Source of the DNA: Pleomorphomonas sp.
GTDB lineage: Bacteria > Pseudomonadota > Alphaproteobacteria > Rhizobiales > Pleomorphomonadaceae
DNA: 64,000 nucleotides
Assembly (NCBI GenBank): GCA_029976075.1
Contig: JARKNW010000071.1
Span: forward strand, 1-64,000
Direction of reading: 5' to 3'
Below are positions 10,294 through 19,650 of this stretch, one piece after another. Position numbers and translations under genes: made by a program. Numbering within the stretch: the first letter of the stretch is position 1; each line of letters begins with the position of its first letter. The notes beneath the pieces are model-generated. The model was not told the DNA's origin. It searched no databases and was given only the letters and a program-made list of their open reading frames with translations.

Positions 10294-11586
10294 TCACTCT
10301 CCGCGCGGTGGCGCGTAGGCAGACGGATCGACGGTTCCAGGGCGTCCCGGCAGATCGATGCGCGCAACCCGCGGCGCGGTTTCAGATATCACCTTTCCAT
10401 CACGGACCACCGCAAGCCGCGTCGGCTTCAGGCGAATAGCCTCCACGGTATCTCGGGCCTGCAGCACCACGAAACTCGCTGCCTTCCCCACCTCCAGACC
10501 ATAGGTCGCAAGGCCGATCGCCTTGGCCGCCCGGTCGGTGACGCAGTGGAAGGCCGTGTCGATCGCATCGAGCGCCGTCATCTGGCCGACATGGACGGCC
10601 ATCGAAGCCACCTCCAGCATGTCGCCCGAGCCCATGGAATACCAGGGGTCCATCACACAGTCATGGCCGAAGGCGACGTTGACGCCCCCCTTCAGAAGTT
10701 CCGGCACCCGCGTCATGCCACGCCGCTTGGGATAAGTATCGTGGCGCCCCTGCAGCGTGATGTTGATCAGCGGGTTGGCGACCGCATGGACGCCGGCTTC
10801 GCGCATCAAGGGGATCAGCTTGGAGACGTAATAGTTATCCATCGAGTGCATGGAGGTAAGATGGCTGCCGACCACCCTTCCCTGCAACCCGGTACGGATC
10901 GTCTCGGCGGCCAGCGTCTCGATATGACGCGACAGCGGATCGTCACTCTCGTCGCAATGAAGATCGACCATCAGACCGCGCTCGGCGGCGATCTCGCAGA
11001 GACGGCGAACCGAGGCGGCGCCGTCGGCCATGGTGCGCTCGAAGTGCGGAATGCCCCCCACCACGTCGACGCCCATGTCGAGCGCCTTGATGAGGTTCCG
11101 TTCAGCGGTCGGCGACCGATAGAAGCCATCTTGCGGGAAGGCGACGAGTTGGAGATCGATATAGGGGGCAACCCGCCTCTTCACCTCAAGAAGAGCTTCA
11201 ACAGCCAGCAAGCGATCATCGCAGACATCGACATGGCTGCGAATGGCGAGGAGACCCTGACTGACCGCGAGGTCGCAATAGCGAAGCGCTCGCTCCACCA
11301 CAGCCTCCTGGGTCAGCAGCGGCTTGAGCTCGCCCCAGAGCGCAATCCCTTCGAGCAATGTGCCCGAGCGGTTCATACGCGGCAGACCAAGCGACAGCGT
11401 TGCATCCATATGAAAGTGCGGATCGACGAAGGGTGGCGTCACCAGCCGCCCCGTCGCATCGATGGTCGTCCGGGCGGGCTCGCCGATAGCCGGACGGATA
11501 TCGACGATACGACCATCTTTCACGGCAACGTCGATACCCGCGCGTCCGTCAGGAAGATTGGCATTTTCAATGAGCAGGTCGAGCAT
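10294..11586 (-). CDS. Amidohydrolase, cytosine deaminase-like
   Basis: 430 aa; VTPPFVDPHFHMDATLSLG, RSHVDVCDD, VDLHCDESDDPLSRHIETLA, GSHLTSMHSMDNYYVSKLIPLM, VAFGHDCVMDPWYSMGSGDMLEVASMAVHVGQM resemble CodA. Confidence 0.8.
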   Translation of the reverse strand: MLDLLIENANLPDGRAGIDVAVKDGRIVDIRPAIGEPARTTIDATGRLVTPPFVDPHFHMDATLSLGLPRMNRSGTLLEGIALWGELKPLLTQEAVVERALRYCDLAVSQGLLAIRSHVDVCDDRLLAVEALLEVKRRVAPYIDLQLVAFPQDGFYRSPTAERNLIKALDMGVDVVGGIPHFERTMADGAASVRRLCEIAAERGLMVDLHCDESDDPLSRHIETLAAETIRTGLQGRVVGSHLTSMHSMDNYYVSKLIPLMREAGVHAVANPLINITLQGRHDTYPKRRGMTRVPELLKGGVNVAFGHDCVMDPWYSMGSGDMLEVASMAVHVGQMTALDAIDTAFHCVTDRAAKAIGLATYGLEVGKAASFVVLQARDTVEAIRLKPTRLAVVRDGKVISETAPRVARIDLPGRPGTVDPSAYAPPRGE

Positions 11587-11622
11587 GGCGAGCCTCGGTC
11601 GGACGGATGTTCTGGTTGGATT

Positions 11623-12582
11623 TCAAGCGGTGGGGGCCGCGTCGGTATGGTCCTTCAGATAGGCCCATAACCGCTCGACGCGGGCGCGCACCTTGTCCAT
11701 GTTGCGATAGATTCGGATGCGCATGTCGATGACCGCCTCAGGGTCGACGACCACGAGTTTGCCGCTGTCGATCTCCGCGCGAATGGTATTGGCGGGAAGC
11801 CAGGCCACGCCGCGACCGGTGATCGCCATGGTCTTGATCGCTTCGGCCATCGGGTTCTCGTAGATCTTGGCAAGATTGAGCGCCTCTCCGCGCTCGGCAA
11901 GCAGCACGGAGACCAGCCGTCCGAGAAAGGTCTCCGGCGCATAGGCGAGATAGGGAACCGGCTTGTCCGAGCCGCCGGGCAGCGGGAACAGGGGGGCGCC
12001 GTTGGCGTCTGGCGCCGACACCGGCATCACCCTGTCGCCGCCGAGATCGAGGGACGGAAAGCGTTCCGGGTCCAGCAGCACCGGCACGCGCGGATGCTCG
12101 TAGGTAAGCAGAAAATCACAATCGCCTTCGGCGAACATCCGAATGCTGTCGTGGAAATTCTCGGTGATCAGACGGGCATGGATGGGGCCGAAGCCGGATT
12201 CGACGTCCTTCAGCCACCACGGAAAGAAGGAGATCGATAGTGAATGCAACGTCGAGAAGGTCAAGATACCCTGACCTTGCGCCCGACCGGAACGCAACTC
12301 CGCGCGCTCGAGCAAGATCAGGCGCAGGACCTCTTCGGCAGTCTCGCGAAAGCGACGACCTTCGGCCGTCAACGTGGTGGGATAGGTTGAGCGATCGACC
12401 AATGGCACGCCCAACCACTGCTCTAGCTGCTGGATCCGGCGGCTGAAGGCGGATTGCGTGACGCGGCGTTCCACGGCCGAACGCGAAAAGCTGCGCGTGT
12501 TGGCGAGGCTCACAAAATCCTCGAGCCACTTGATTTCCACAGATCGGCACTCCCGTTCGAGGCCCAAAAGCCTCTCGCGCAT
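11623..12582 (-). CDS. LysR-family transcriptional regulator (YjiE/HypT-like)
   Basis: EIKWLEDFVSLANTRSFSRSAVERRVTQSAFSRRIQQLEQWLGVPLVDRSTYPTTLTAEGRRF wHTH; LysR substrate-binding domain follows. Exact start uncertain. Confidence 0.88.
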   Translation of the reverse strand: MRERLLGLERECRSVEIKWLEDFVSLANTRSFSRSAVERRVTQSAFSRRIQQLEQWLGVPLVDRSTYPTTLTAEGRRFRETAEEVLRLILLERAELRSGRAQGQGILTFSTLHSLSISFFPWWLKDVESGFGPIHARLITENFHDSIRMFAEGDCDFLLTYEHPRVPVLLDPERFPSLDLGGDRVMPVSAPDANGAPLFPLPGGSDKPVPYLAYAPETFLGRLVSVLLAERGEALNLAKIYENPMAEAIKTMAITGRGVAWLPANTIRAEIDSGKLVVVDPEAVIDMRIRIYRNMDKVRARVERLWAYLKDHTDAAPTA

Positions 12583-12702
12583 AACGACGCGCCCGAAAAA
12601 GGGTCACGCCCGTTATGTACGCAGACGGGCACCAAAGTCGAGCCCCGCGCTGAGGTAATCGCTTGGCTCACTTACCGGATGGCAATGCCGGCCGAAACGA
12701 TG

Positions 12703-13182
12703 TCAGCCCTGTTTTGCGAGGAAACTCTCGATTGCCTCCACAGCCAGAGCATGGTCCTCGTGCTGGGGCAAGCCTGATACGGTCACGGTACCGATCAGAC
12801 CGGTTCCGATGATCCTGATCGGAAAGGCGCCGCCATGAGCGGCATATTCGCGCGGGTCCACCAGCATGGCCTCATGGAAAGGCACGTCCTTCAGCGCCGC
12901 CCGCCGTCCCATATAGTAGGAGGAGTGGCCAAACCGCATGACGACTGCACTCTTGCGGATCACCCACTCGTCGTTGTCCGCGCTGGTCCCGGGCAGCGCC
13001 GCATGGAACAGTTGCTGACCGGCGCGCGTCACGTCGACGGTGATCGGCAAACCACGGGCCCGGCCGAGCTCGAGGAGATGCAACCCGAGTGCGATGGCGG
13101 TGTCGTTATCGAAGGCGCGGAACTGCAAGCGTTCCTCCTGCGCCAAAAGATCATCGAGGAATTCCTGGGAAATGAATGTCAT
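12703..13182 (-). CDS. UPF0303 / heme-degrading-domain (GlcG/HbpS-like) family protein
   Basis: 159 aa; DNDTAIALGLHLLELGRARGLPITVDVTRAGQQLFHAALPGTSADNDEWVIRKSAVVMRFGHSSYYMG and TVSGLPQHEDHALAVEAIESFL. Confidence 0.8.
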   Translation of the reverse strand: MTFISQEFLDDLLAQEERLQFRAFDNDTAIALGLHLLELGRARGLPITVDVTRAGQQLFHAALPGTSADNDEWVIRKSAVVMRFGHSSYYMGRRAALKDVPFHEAMLVDPREYAAHGGAFPIRIIGTGLIGTVTVSGLPQHEDHALAVEAIESFLAKQG

Positions 13183-14627
13183 GATCGCGTCCCGGCGAAT
13201 TTTCCAGTTACCCGGCCGACCAGCGGCGGCAGGTGCCTATAATAGACGGCGGCAAGCGCGGCGACATAGAAAAGGCCACCAAGCGACACGGCACCCACAA
13301 GACCAAGGGTGGTATGCGGCCAGTCAACGGCGTGGACCGCAAGGCCCATGACGAGAGTGGCGATCGCAATCCGCGTCGCGTCGGCCACCGGGAATCGAAA
13401 GCCGCACAGCCGAATGGCAAGGGTGGCGGAGAACGCCAGCGTAACGCTGGACGCGAGAAGCGCGCCTGCCACGACCCCGACAAGGTAGTTCGTGTAAAAG
13501 CCGACGGTGGCAAGGCCGGTGGTGACGGCGATCTCAAACATGCCGACGATGACCAGCCATCCATAACGCCTGTCGAGAATGAGCATCTGACCGGTGGCAT
13601 GGGAATGGTAGGCGCGAATCATGCCGCCGAAGGCAGCGAGGCCCAGGATGGAGCGCGTCACGTCGCGATAGGTTTCGGCGACCGCGAGATCGACGAGAAT
13701 ATCCGTGACGAGCCAAAGGCCGACGATCGACGGCAGCAATACGGCCGTGAGAAGAGCGGCGTTGGTCTTGAGCTGGCCTAGCGCCGCCTCACGGTCGCCC
13801 GCGTTGATCAGGCGGGCGGCAATCGGAAAGGCCGCTACCGCCACGAGCATCGAGGCCACCGACGCGGAGCGCCGCCCCAGTCCCCAACCGACCGCCATCA
13901 GACCAAAGGCGGCGGAACCGCCAATATGATCGACGACATAGCGGATACCGTTCTCGCCGAACCAACTGATGCCGTTGATGGCCAGCATCGGTCCGCCGTT
14001 CAGCATGGCATCCTTCAGAATGGCAAGGTCGAGCCGGGCGGCTCTCAGGCTGGAGCCGATCATGGGAAGGGCGACAGCGGTGCCTAGGGCCTGCATCGCC
14101 GCATAGGCAATCAGCAGATCGCCGGCCGAAGCACCAAAGGCCTTGGTCGCGAGGATACCAGCGATCATCCCCCCCACCGGACCGGAGGTCAGCAACAGCG
14201 TATAGGCAAGGATCTTGTCCTGCGCGCGTGCACGCTCGCCGAAATGGTTGTTGAGGCCACGCGTCACGTAATAGGCGGCGATGATCAGGAAGACGGTAAG
14301 TGGATCACCGTGCCCGTCGAAAAAATGCATCGAGAGGGCAGCGGCGGCCAGCTCGGGGAGCGTCAACAACACGATCAGCGTCGTTTCTGTCTCCAGGTAC
14401 CGGCGTCGGCCATCCGCATCTTCGGCAGGCGGCAGGAAGCGCAGCGTATAGAACGAAAACCAGGAACGGCTCACCATGTAGGCGAGCTCCTGCGTCGAGG
14501 TGACCAGAACGAAGGTGGACATCTCCGTGGGCGGCAGCCACCACGTCCAGATCATCATAGAAAGGAACTGCGCCACCGGCGACAGGAACTGGGCAGGCAG
14601 ATAAAGGATGGTCTGGCGGATCAGCAT
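13179..14627 (-). CDS. Polysaccharide flippase-like multispanning membrane protein (Wzx/MATE-type)
   Basis: 482 aa, about 12 predicted hydrophobic segments; lies in a polysaccharide cluster between ligase-like and glycosyltransferase genes. Confidence 0.7.
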   Translation of the reverse strand: MLIRQTILYLPAQFLSPVAQFLSMMIWTWWLPPTEMSTFVLVTSTQELAYMVSRSWFSFYTLRFLPPAEDADGRRRYLETETTLIVLLTLPELAAAALSMHFFDGHGDPLTVFLIIAAYYVTRGLNNHFGERARAQDKILAYTLLLTSGPVGGMIAGILATKAFGASAGDLLIAYAAMQALGTAVALPMIGSSLRAARLDLAILKDAMLNGGPMLAINGISWFGENGIRYVVDHIGGSAAFGLMAVGWGLGRRSASVASMLVAVAAFPIAARLINAGDREAALGQLKTNAALLTAVLLPSIVGLWLVTDILVDLAVAETYRDVTRSILGLAAFGGMIRAYHSHATGQMLILDRRYGWLVIVGMFEIAVTTGLATVGFYTNYLVGVVAGALLASSVTLAFSATLAIRLCGFRFPVADATRIAIATLVMGLAVHAVDWPHTTLGLVGAVSLGGLFYVAALAAVYYRHLPPLVGRVTGKFAGTRS

Positions 14628-15928
14628 GGCGGCATCCTTTCAAAGGACTGCCGACGGCAGGAAAAGGACGTTACGAGGAGGCTAGTCAGGAGGGCAAGCT
14701 CCAGCGACTTGGTGGAGAATGAAGAAACGGCGGTCGAGATGAGGAAGTAGATGCCAAGCGGCATCAGAACCGGCGGGCCAAAGCGGCGAACCAGTTCGGC
14801 AAGGAAGGCGGCCAGCCCCATCAGAAAGAACAGCGTGACGAACCCGCCATAATAGGCGACGAACCCAATGTAGGCGCTCTCGATGGCCATCGGCGTGCCT
14901 ATCCTGGGCAGCATCGCCTTGACCGCGCCGACGTCGGGCCCGAAGACGATGTCCGGCCAGGACATGTCGCGAAAGATGGATAGCATGGCGACACGCGCCA
15001 TGGCGCTGCCCTCGTCATCCAGAAAACGACCGATGACGCGATCGATCAGTCCAGCGTCGACGGCAAGAATGGCGCCGATCACCAGCAGTGTGCCAGCCAG
15101 GACGGCTAGGGCCGCTACGATCAGCGGGAACCGGCGACCGAGTATCAGGTGGGCCGTCCAGACTGCGCCGATGGCAAGGAGAGAGACCGCCGACAGAACA
15201 ATGGCCGTGCGGCCGCCGAAGAAGAACAAGGCGCCGAAGTGAAAGAGTATCAGCGCAAGGCGCGGCCAAGCGCGGAAAGGTCCTGCCCCGAGCGCAAGGG
15301 AAACGAGGCAGATTGCCGTGGTCATGGCATTCATCAACGGATGACCGAGCAGGGCGGTTGCGCGCCAGTCCCAGGCAAGGATCTCCCCGTTGACGTAGAG
15401 AGGCGTCAGACGGAACCCGCCAAGTACCTCAGCATAGCCCAGTAAGCTGTTGACGACGAGAATCCCCTGTACCGCATACGCAAGCAGCTTGATCTCGCCG
15501 GGAGCCAGACGAACGAGGGAGGCAAACAGGCAGGCTGTCAGGATGAAGTTGTCGGTCACCTGTGAGATCGGCGTCTTCTGGACGAAGATGACCTGGAAAA
15601 CCAGCAAACCGATAGCCAGAAAGAAAGCCAGAAGGCCGGGACTTTCTCGCCAGACGCGGCCAAGGAAGATGCCCGGCCCACCGTCGGCCATGATCCAGGC
15701 GACGAAGGCAAGTACCGACAGATAGCTGGCCGGATGTATTTTGATGAGCGGGTTTCCGCCGGTCCCATCGTAAGGGATGCCGATGAGATTCAACATCTGG
15801 CCAGAGAGCAAGAAGACGGCCAGGACGGAGAGAAACGTCAGCCCGACTGCGAACGGCCGGACGTCGATGACAACGCCGGCCGCTGCGGAGCGGTAGGAAA
15901 CGGGAAGCACAAACGCCCGCGTGGCCAT
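14621..15928 (-). CDS. O-antigen ligase/polymerase-like membrane protein
   Basis: 435 aa multispanning protein; GEILAWDWRATALLGHPLMNAMTTAICLV and FGGRTAIVLSAVSLLAIG resemble Wzy/WaaL-type proteins. Confidence 0.7.
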   Translation of the reverse strand: MATRAFVLPVSYRSAAAGVVIDVRPFAVGLTFLSVLAVFLLSGQMLNLIGIPYDGTGGNPLIKIHPASYLSVLAFVAWIMADGGPGIFLGRVWRESPGLLAFFLAIGLLVFQVIFVQKTPISQVTDNFILTACLFASLVRLAPGEIKLLAYAVQGILVVNSLLGYAEVLGGFRLTPLYVNGEILAWDWRATALLGHPLMNAMTTAICLVSLALGAGPFRAWPRLALILFHFGALFFFGGRTAIVLSAVSLLAIGAVWTAHLILGRRFPLIVAALAVLAGTLLVIGAILAVDAGLIDRVIGRFLDDEGSAMARVAMLSIFRDMSWPDIVFGPDVGAVKAMLPRIGTPMAIESAYIGFVAYYGGFVTLFFLMGLAAFLAELVRRFGPPVLMPLGIYFLISTAVSSFSTKSLELALLTSLLVTSFSCRRQSFERMPPC

Positions 15929-16065
15929 GCAGAGGTCGATCCCAATGGAAACCCAATCAAACGGAAAGGATAGTCATGGCCCCCGGTTAACCGACGGTCT
16001 TTCCGGGGAAAGGAGCGCTTCTATTTTGGCCGACAGCGTTCACGTTTCCTTAAGCGCACCGGCAT

Positions 16066-18375
16066 ATGGTTAACAAGCTGGAAACGTGGGCGGAAAGCAA
16101 GTTGAACAGTCTCTTCGAATACCACGACAGGGATCACGCAAGACCGGTGGTCGACGAAACCCGCCATCGGGGCGAGGTCGACCTTGGTTTGCTATTGTCC
16201 ATTCTCTTCCGCCAGTGGTTGATGATACTGGCCGTCACGCTGCTGTTTGTCGGCGCTGGTTTCACCTACGCGACGTTTGCCCCCAAGGTGTGGCAATCGA
16301 CGGCACGGGTGCTGCTCGATCCTCGAGACAAGCAGGTGGCCGGTCCAGGCCTTGCTCAACCGCTTCAAGGGGTAGACGCCGTCTGGATCGATACCCAGGC
16401 CAATATCGTCACCTCTGCCTCCATCTTGTCGAAAGTCATCGACACGCTCGGCCTCGAGCACGATCCTGAGTTTGGAGGCTCCCGCGACGAAACGCTCCGA
16501 GCTCTCGTCAAGGCCATTACAGTGGCGCGCGCCGACCAGACCTACGTGCTCGACATTTCCGTCAATAGCGGTTCGGCTGACCGATCCGCCCGCATCGCCC
16601 AGGAACTTGCCCAGGCTTTCGTAGCCAACCAGGTGGAGGTTAAGGAAGCGGCGGTCCGCGAGGCGAGCAACCTCATCAACCGCCAGTTGGACGACCTCCG
16701 CTCCAAGGCCCGTACAGCCCAGGAGAAGCTCGAAGCTTATCGGCGCGACCATGGCATCCTCACTGCCAACGGCCGTTCGGTGGACGAGGACACGCTACGC
16801 CAGCTCAACGATGCCTATGTGGCCGCCCGTCTGCGCACGCAGGACGCCAAGGCCCGCCGCGACAAGATTGCCGCCGCCCGGGCAAGTGGATCGGACGCCG
16901 CCCTCGGCGGCATCGATTCCACCGTATTGAGTCGTCTCAAGATAGAGCGAGCGCTGGCCGCCCGCACGGTCGGCGAGCTCGCCCAGGATCTCGGCCCCAA
17001 CCATCCCCGCATGCTGGCAGCGCGTGGCGATCTTTCTCGCGCGGATGCCCAGATCGAGGCCGAGTTGAAGACGCTTTCGGCCAGCACCGATGCCGAATAC
17101 CAAGTGGCAGCCGCCGCCGAGGCCGCGGCACGCAAGGCACTCGACGATGCGGGCGCCGTGGTGACCGATACCGGTGAACGGACCATCGAGCTGCGCGAAC
17201 TCGAGAACGAAGCCTCGCTTCGAGCGGACATGTACAAGAACTATGTGGCGCGGACCGAGGAAATCACGCTGCAGGCCAACACGCAGGTGTCGGATGCGCG
17301 CGTCATCGCGCCGGCCAATGTTCCTCTTTATCCCTATGCTCCGCGCAAGACGATCATCCTGGCGCTCGCCGGCATCGCCGGCCTCGGCTTGTCGCTCTCC
17401 GTCGCCGTCTACCGCGGTCGTCGCTATCTTCCCGAGTATCAGTGGATCGAGGAAACCGCCCCCACCGGCTCGGCTGACGACAACGAGCCGACAGCCGAAG
17501 CCCAGAGGGACTCACCAACAGATGTTGCAGAGATGACATCCAAGGAAGATGTCCCCGACGCGCCAAATCCGCTGATCGCAACGGATGACCGGACGGGCAA
17601 GGTCGATGCCGAGATCACCGAGCCCCCTCGAGAAGCCCCGCCGGTTCTCGCCGAATTGTCAGTTTCCACGCGGGCCTTGGCCTTTGATCGGCGGGGGCGG
17701 CCGCAGGCAAGGACGGCGCGTTCCATTCTTACGAGCGCCGTCACCGACGGCGAGGGAGAAGCGCTACCGGACGCGGCCGAGACCTTTGCAGAACTTGTCC
17801 AGAAGGTCTCGAAAGCCAACGGAAGTTCGCGGTTGGTCCTGGTCCTCGGAGCCAACGATGGCCCCGCCGCTGCGACGGTCGCCTTCGGCCTTGCCCATGT
17901 TCCCACAAAGAACGGTGTCTTGCTCGTCGATGCTTCCTGGGACGAGTTGCCACTACATCTTGCTTACACCGATGAGACGATGCCTGGAGTGGTCGATGTC
18001 ATTACCGACACCGGAGATGCGGCCAGCATTGCCATCTGCGAAGAGGAGGCCGACGTCACGTTCATCGGCGTCGGCGAGCCGGATATGGCGGCCGCAATCG
18101 CTGCCAATGTCGAGCGCGTAATCAACTTCATCGACAAGCTTTCACGAGAGTTCGGTCGCATCGTCCTGCATTGTGGGCATCGTCATTCGCCCGAACTCTT
18201 CGAGGCTCTCCTCGGACACGCCGATGCCGTGTTGGTCGTTGCCGATGCGATTGTGGAGGACGACGACGAAGCTGCGGAAATGGTGAGGGATCTTGCCAGC
18301 GCGCTGCCGGTCTTTGCCGGCCTCGTCCTGGTGACGGAACGCACCGAGCAAGTCCTCCTGGCCGAGAGGGCCTGA
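16066..18375 (+). CDS. Wzz/GumC-type polysaccharide chain-length/export protein with degenerate CpsD-like C-terminal domain
   Basis: 769 aa; N-terminal Wzz domain (DLGLLLSILFRQWLMILAVTLLFVGAGFTYATFAPKVWQSTARVLLDP); coiled coil; second TM (TIILALAGIAGLGLSLSVAVYRGRRY); C-terminal Rossmann-like LVLVLGANDGPAAATVAFGLA...GVLLVDASWDELPLHLAY. Confidence 0.85.
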   Translation: MVNKLETWAESKLNSLFEYHDRDHARPVVDETRHRGEVDLGLLLSILFRQWLMILAVTLLFVGAGFTYATFAPKVWQSTARVLLDPRDKQVAGPGLAQPLQGVDAVWIDTQANIVTSASILSKVIDTLGLEHDPEFGGSRDETLRALVKAITVARADQTYVLDISVNSGSADRSARIAQELAQAFVANQVEVKEAAVREASNLINRQLDDLRSKARTAQEKLEAYRRDHGILTANGRSVDEDTLRQLNDAYVAARLRTQDAKARRDKIAAARASGSDAALGGIDSTVLSRLKIERALAARTVGELAQDLGPNHPRMLAARGDLSRADAQIEAELKTLSASTDAEYQVAAAAEAAARKALDDAGAVVTDTGERTIELRELENEASLRADMYKNYVARTEEITLQANTQVSDARVIAPANVPLYPYAPRKTIILALAGIAGLGLSLSVAVYRGRRYLPEYQWIEETAPTGSADDNEPTAEAQRDSPTDVAEMTSKEDVPDAPNPLIATDDRTGKVDAEITEPPREAPPVLAELSVSTRALAFDRRGRPQARTARSILTSAVTDGEGEALPDAAETFAELVQKVSKANGSSRLVLVLGANDGPAAATVAFGLAHVPTKNGVLLVDASWDELPLHLAYTDETMPGVVDVITDTGDAASIAICEEEADVTFIGVGEPDMAAAIAANVERVINFIDKLSREFGRIVLHCGHRHSPELFEALLGHADAVLVVADAIVEDDDEAAEMVRDLASALPVFAGLVLVTERTEQVLLAERA

Positions 18376-18380
18376 GGGAT

Positions 18381-19424
18381 ATGCCGATGCGCCTTCTCGT
18401 CGACCACTCCCACGTAGGGCGGATGGTCACGGGTATCGAACGGCTGACGATCGAGCTGTTCTCGGGTGACGCATTGGCTCCTCTGCATCTTGAGCCGATC
18501 AACGGCGGCTCAACCTTTCGCATGATCGCATGCCAGCAACTGGGACTGCCCGGGCGTCTGGCTGCCGATCGTCGAGCGATCATCATTTGCCCGGGGTTTC
18601 CACCATCGATTCCTCTTGCGATGCTCGGTGGAGCCCGCGTGGTGCCCTACGTTCACGATTGCTTCTTGATCACCCGGCCGCAAGACCTGAACTGGCGTGC
18701 CCGCCTCTACATGGCACCAGCATTTCGTTACGCTGTCGCCCATCTTCCCTGGCTGATCGCGAACACGGAGACGACAGCCAACGAGCTCAGACGTTTCTGC
18801 CGGCCTGACGCCGATATCAGCGTCTGCCGACCGCATATCCGCGATGTGTTCAAGTTAGGTGGCCTGCCTCCCCGTACATCTCCGGAGCCGTGCGGTCGTT
18901 TTGAGTTGACCGCCCTCAGCACCGTCGAGCCGCGCAAGAACCTCATCGCAGCGGCACGGATCGTTGAGGTATTGCGCACGGTACATGGATTCGATGCGCA
19001 CCTTACCATCATTGGCCGGATTGGATGGGGCGGGGAGGCAGAGCGGCTCGCCGATCTCCCTGGCGTCACACTCAGCGGTTATCTCGAAGAGGATGATGTC
19101 CGTGCCGTCCTGGGGCGATCGCATGCCCTCATTTCAACCAGCTTTGATGAGGGGCTGGGGCTTCCTCTGCTTGAAGCGCAGCATGCCGGGCTTCCGATCA
19201 TCGCGCCGGACGCACCCGTATTCCGGGAAGTGCTCGCCGGCTCAGGCTTACATATCAATCCCACCGCCCCGGCCGACGCCGCCGCCGCGATTGTCGGCTG
19301 GCTTGCGGCGAGTGGAGCCTGTTCCAGGGCGGCAAATGCTGGTCGATCCAACATCACCCGCTGGAACGCACTGGCCGACGCCGACAAATCCCAACTGATC
19401 GAGCGCTTCGGCAGGATGGGCTGA
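18381..19424 (+). CDS. Glycosyltransferase family 4 protein (GT-B)
   Basis: MPMRLLVDHSHVGRMVTGIERLTIELFSG; TALSTVEPRKNLIAAARIVEVLRTVHGFDAHLTIIGRIGWGG; STSFDEGLGLPLLEAQHAGLPIIAPDAPVFREVLAGSGLHINP. Start at 18381 rather than the track's 18171. Confidence 0.88.
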   Translation: MPMRLLVDHSHVGRMVTGIERLTIELFSGDALAPLHLEPINGGSTFRMIACQQLGLPGRLAADRRAIIICPGFPPSIPLAMLGGARVVPYVHDCFLITRPQDLNWRARLYMAPAFRYAVAHLPWLIANTETTANELRRFCRPDADISVCRPHIRDVFKLGGLPPRTSPEPCGRFELTALSTVEPRKNLIAAARIVEVLRTVHGFDAHLTIIGRIGWGGEAERLADLPGVTLSGYLEEDDVRAVLGRSHALISTSFDEGLGLPLLEAQHAGLPIIAPDAPVFREVLAGSGLHINPTAPADAAAAIVGWLAASGACSRAANAGRSNITRWNALADADKSQLIERFGRMG

Positions 19425-19571
19425 TACGCTCCCTCCGTGCAAAACAAATCGGCATTTCATTACAATTTGAAGGACCGGATAAAGCCGGGCTGAACGGCGA
19501 CCAGCTTAGGGTGGCGGTGAAGGGGAGAGCCATATTGGCAAAAGGGCTCTCGCCATGATCGTAGTTCGCTG

Positions 19572-19612
19572 GGAGGCGGAGATGGGACCTCTATGGTCCG
19601 TCGCGCGCCTCC
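19572..19612. other. Nested stem-loop in intergenic region (candidate structured leader or ncRNA)
   Basis: Outer stem GGAGGCG/CGCCTCC (19572-19578/19606-19612) enclosing a symmetric 6x6 internal loop and inner hairpin GGACC-TCTAT-GGTCC (19585-19599); another hairpin GAGAGCC/GGCTCTC at 19525-19551. Confidence 0.4.
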
Positions 19613-19650
19613 GGCGTCGGGATGGTGCTTGATGCGCCGGAGAGTCGCCA

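Noticed and set aside
10279-11670. 463 aa plus-strand ORF
   Set aside because: Antisense to the cytosine-deaminase-like gene; H/R/Q-rich, no domain signature.
15981-16008. CCCCGG/CCGGGG inverted repeat with an internal TTAA upstream of the Wzz/GumC gene
   Set aside because: Only 6 bp arms separated by 16 nt, and only a single TTAA; not distinguishable from chance in GC-rich DNA.
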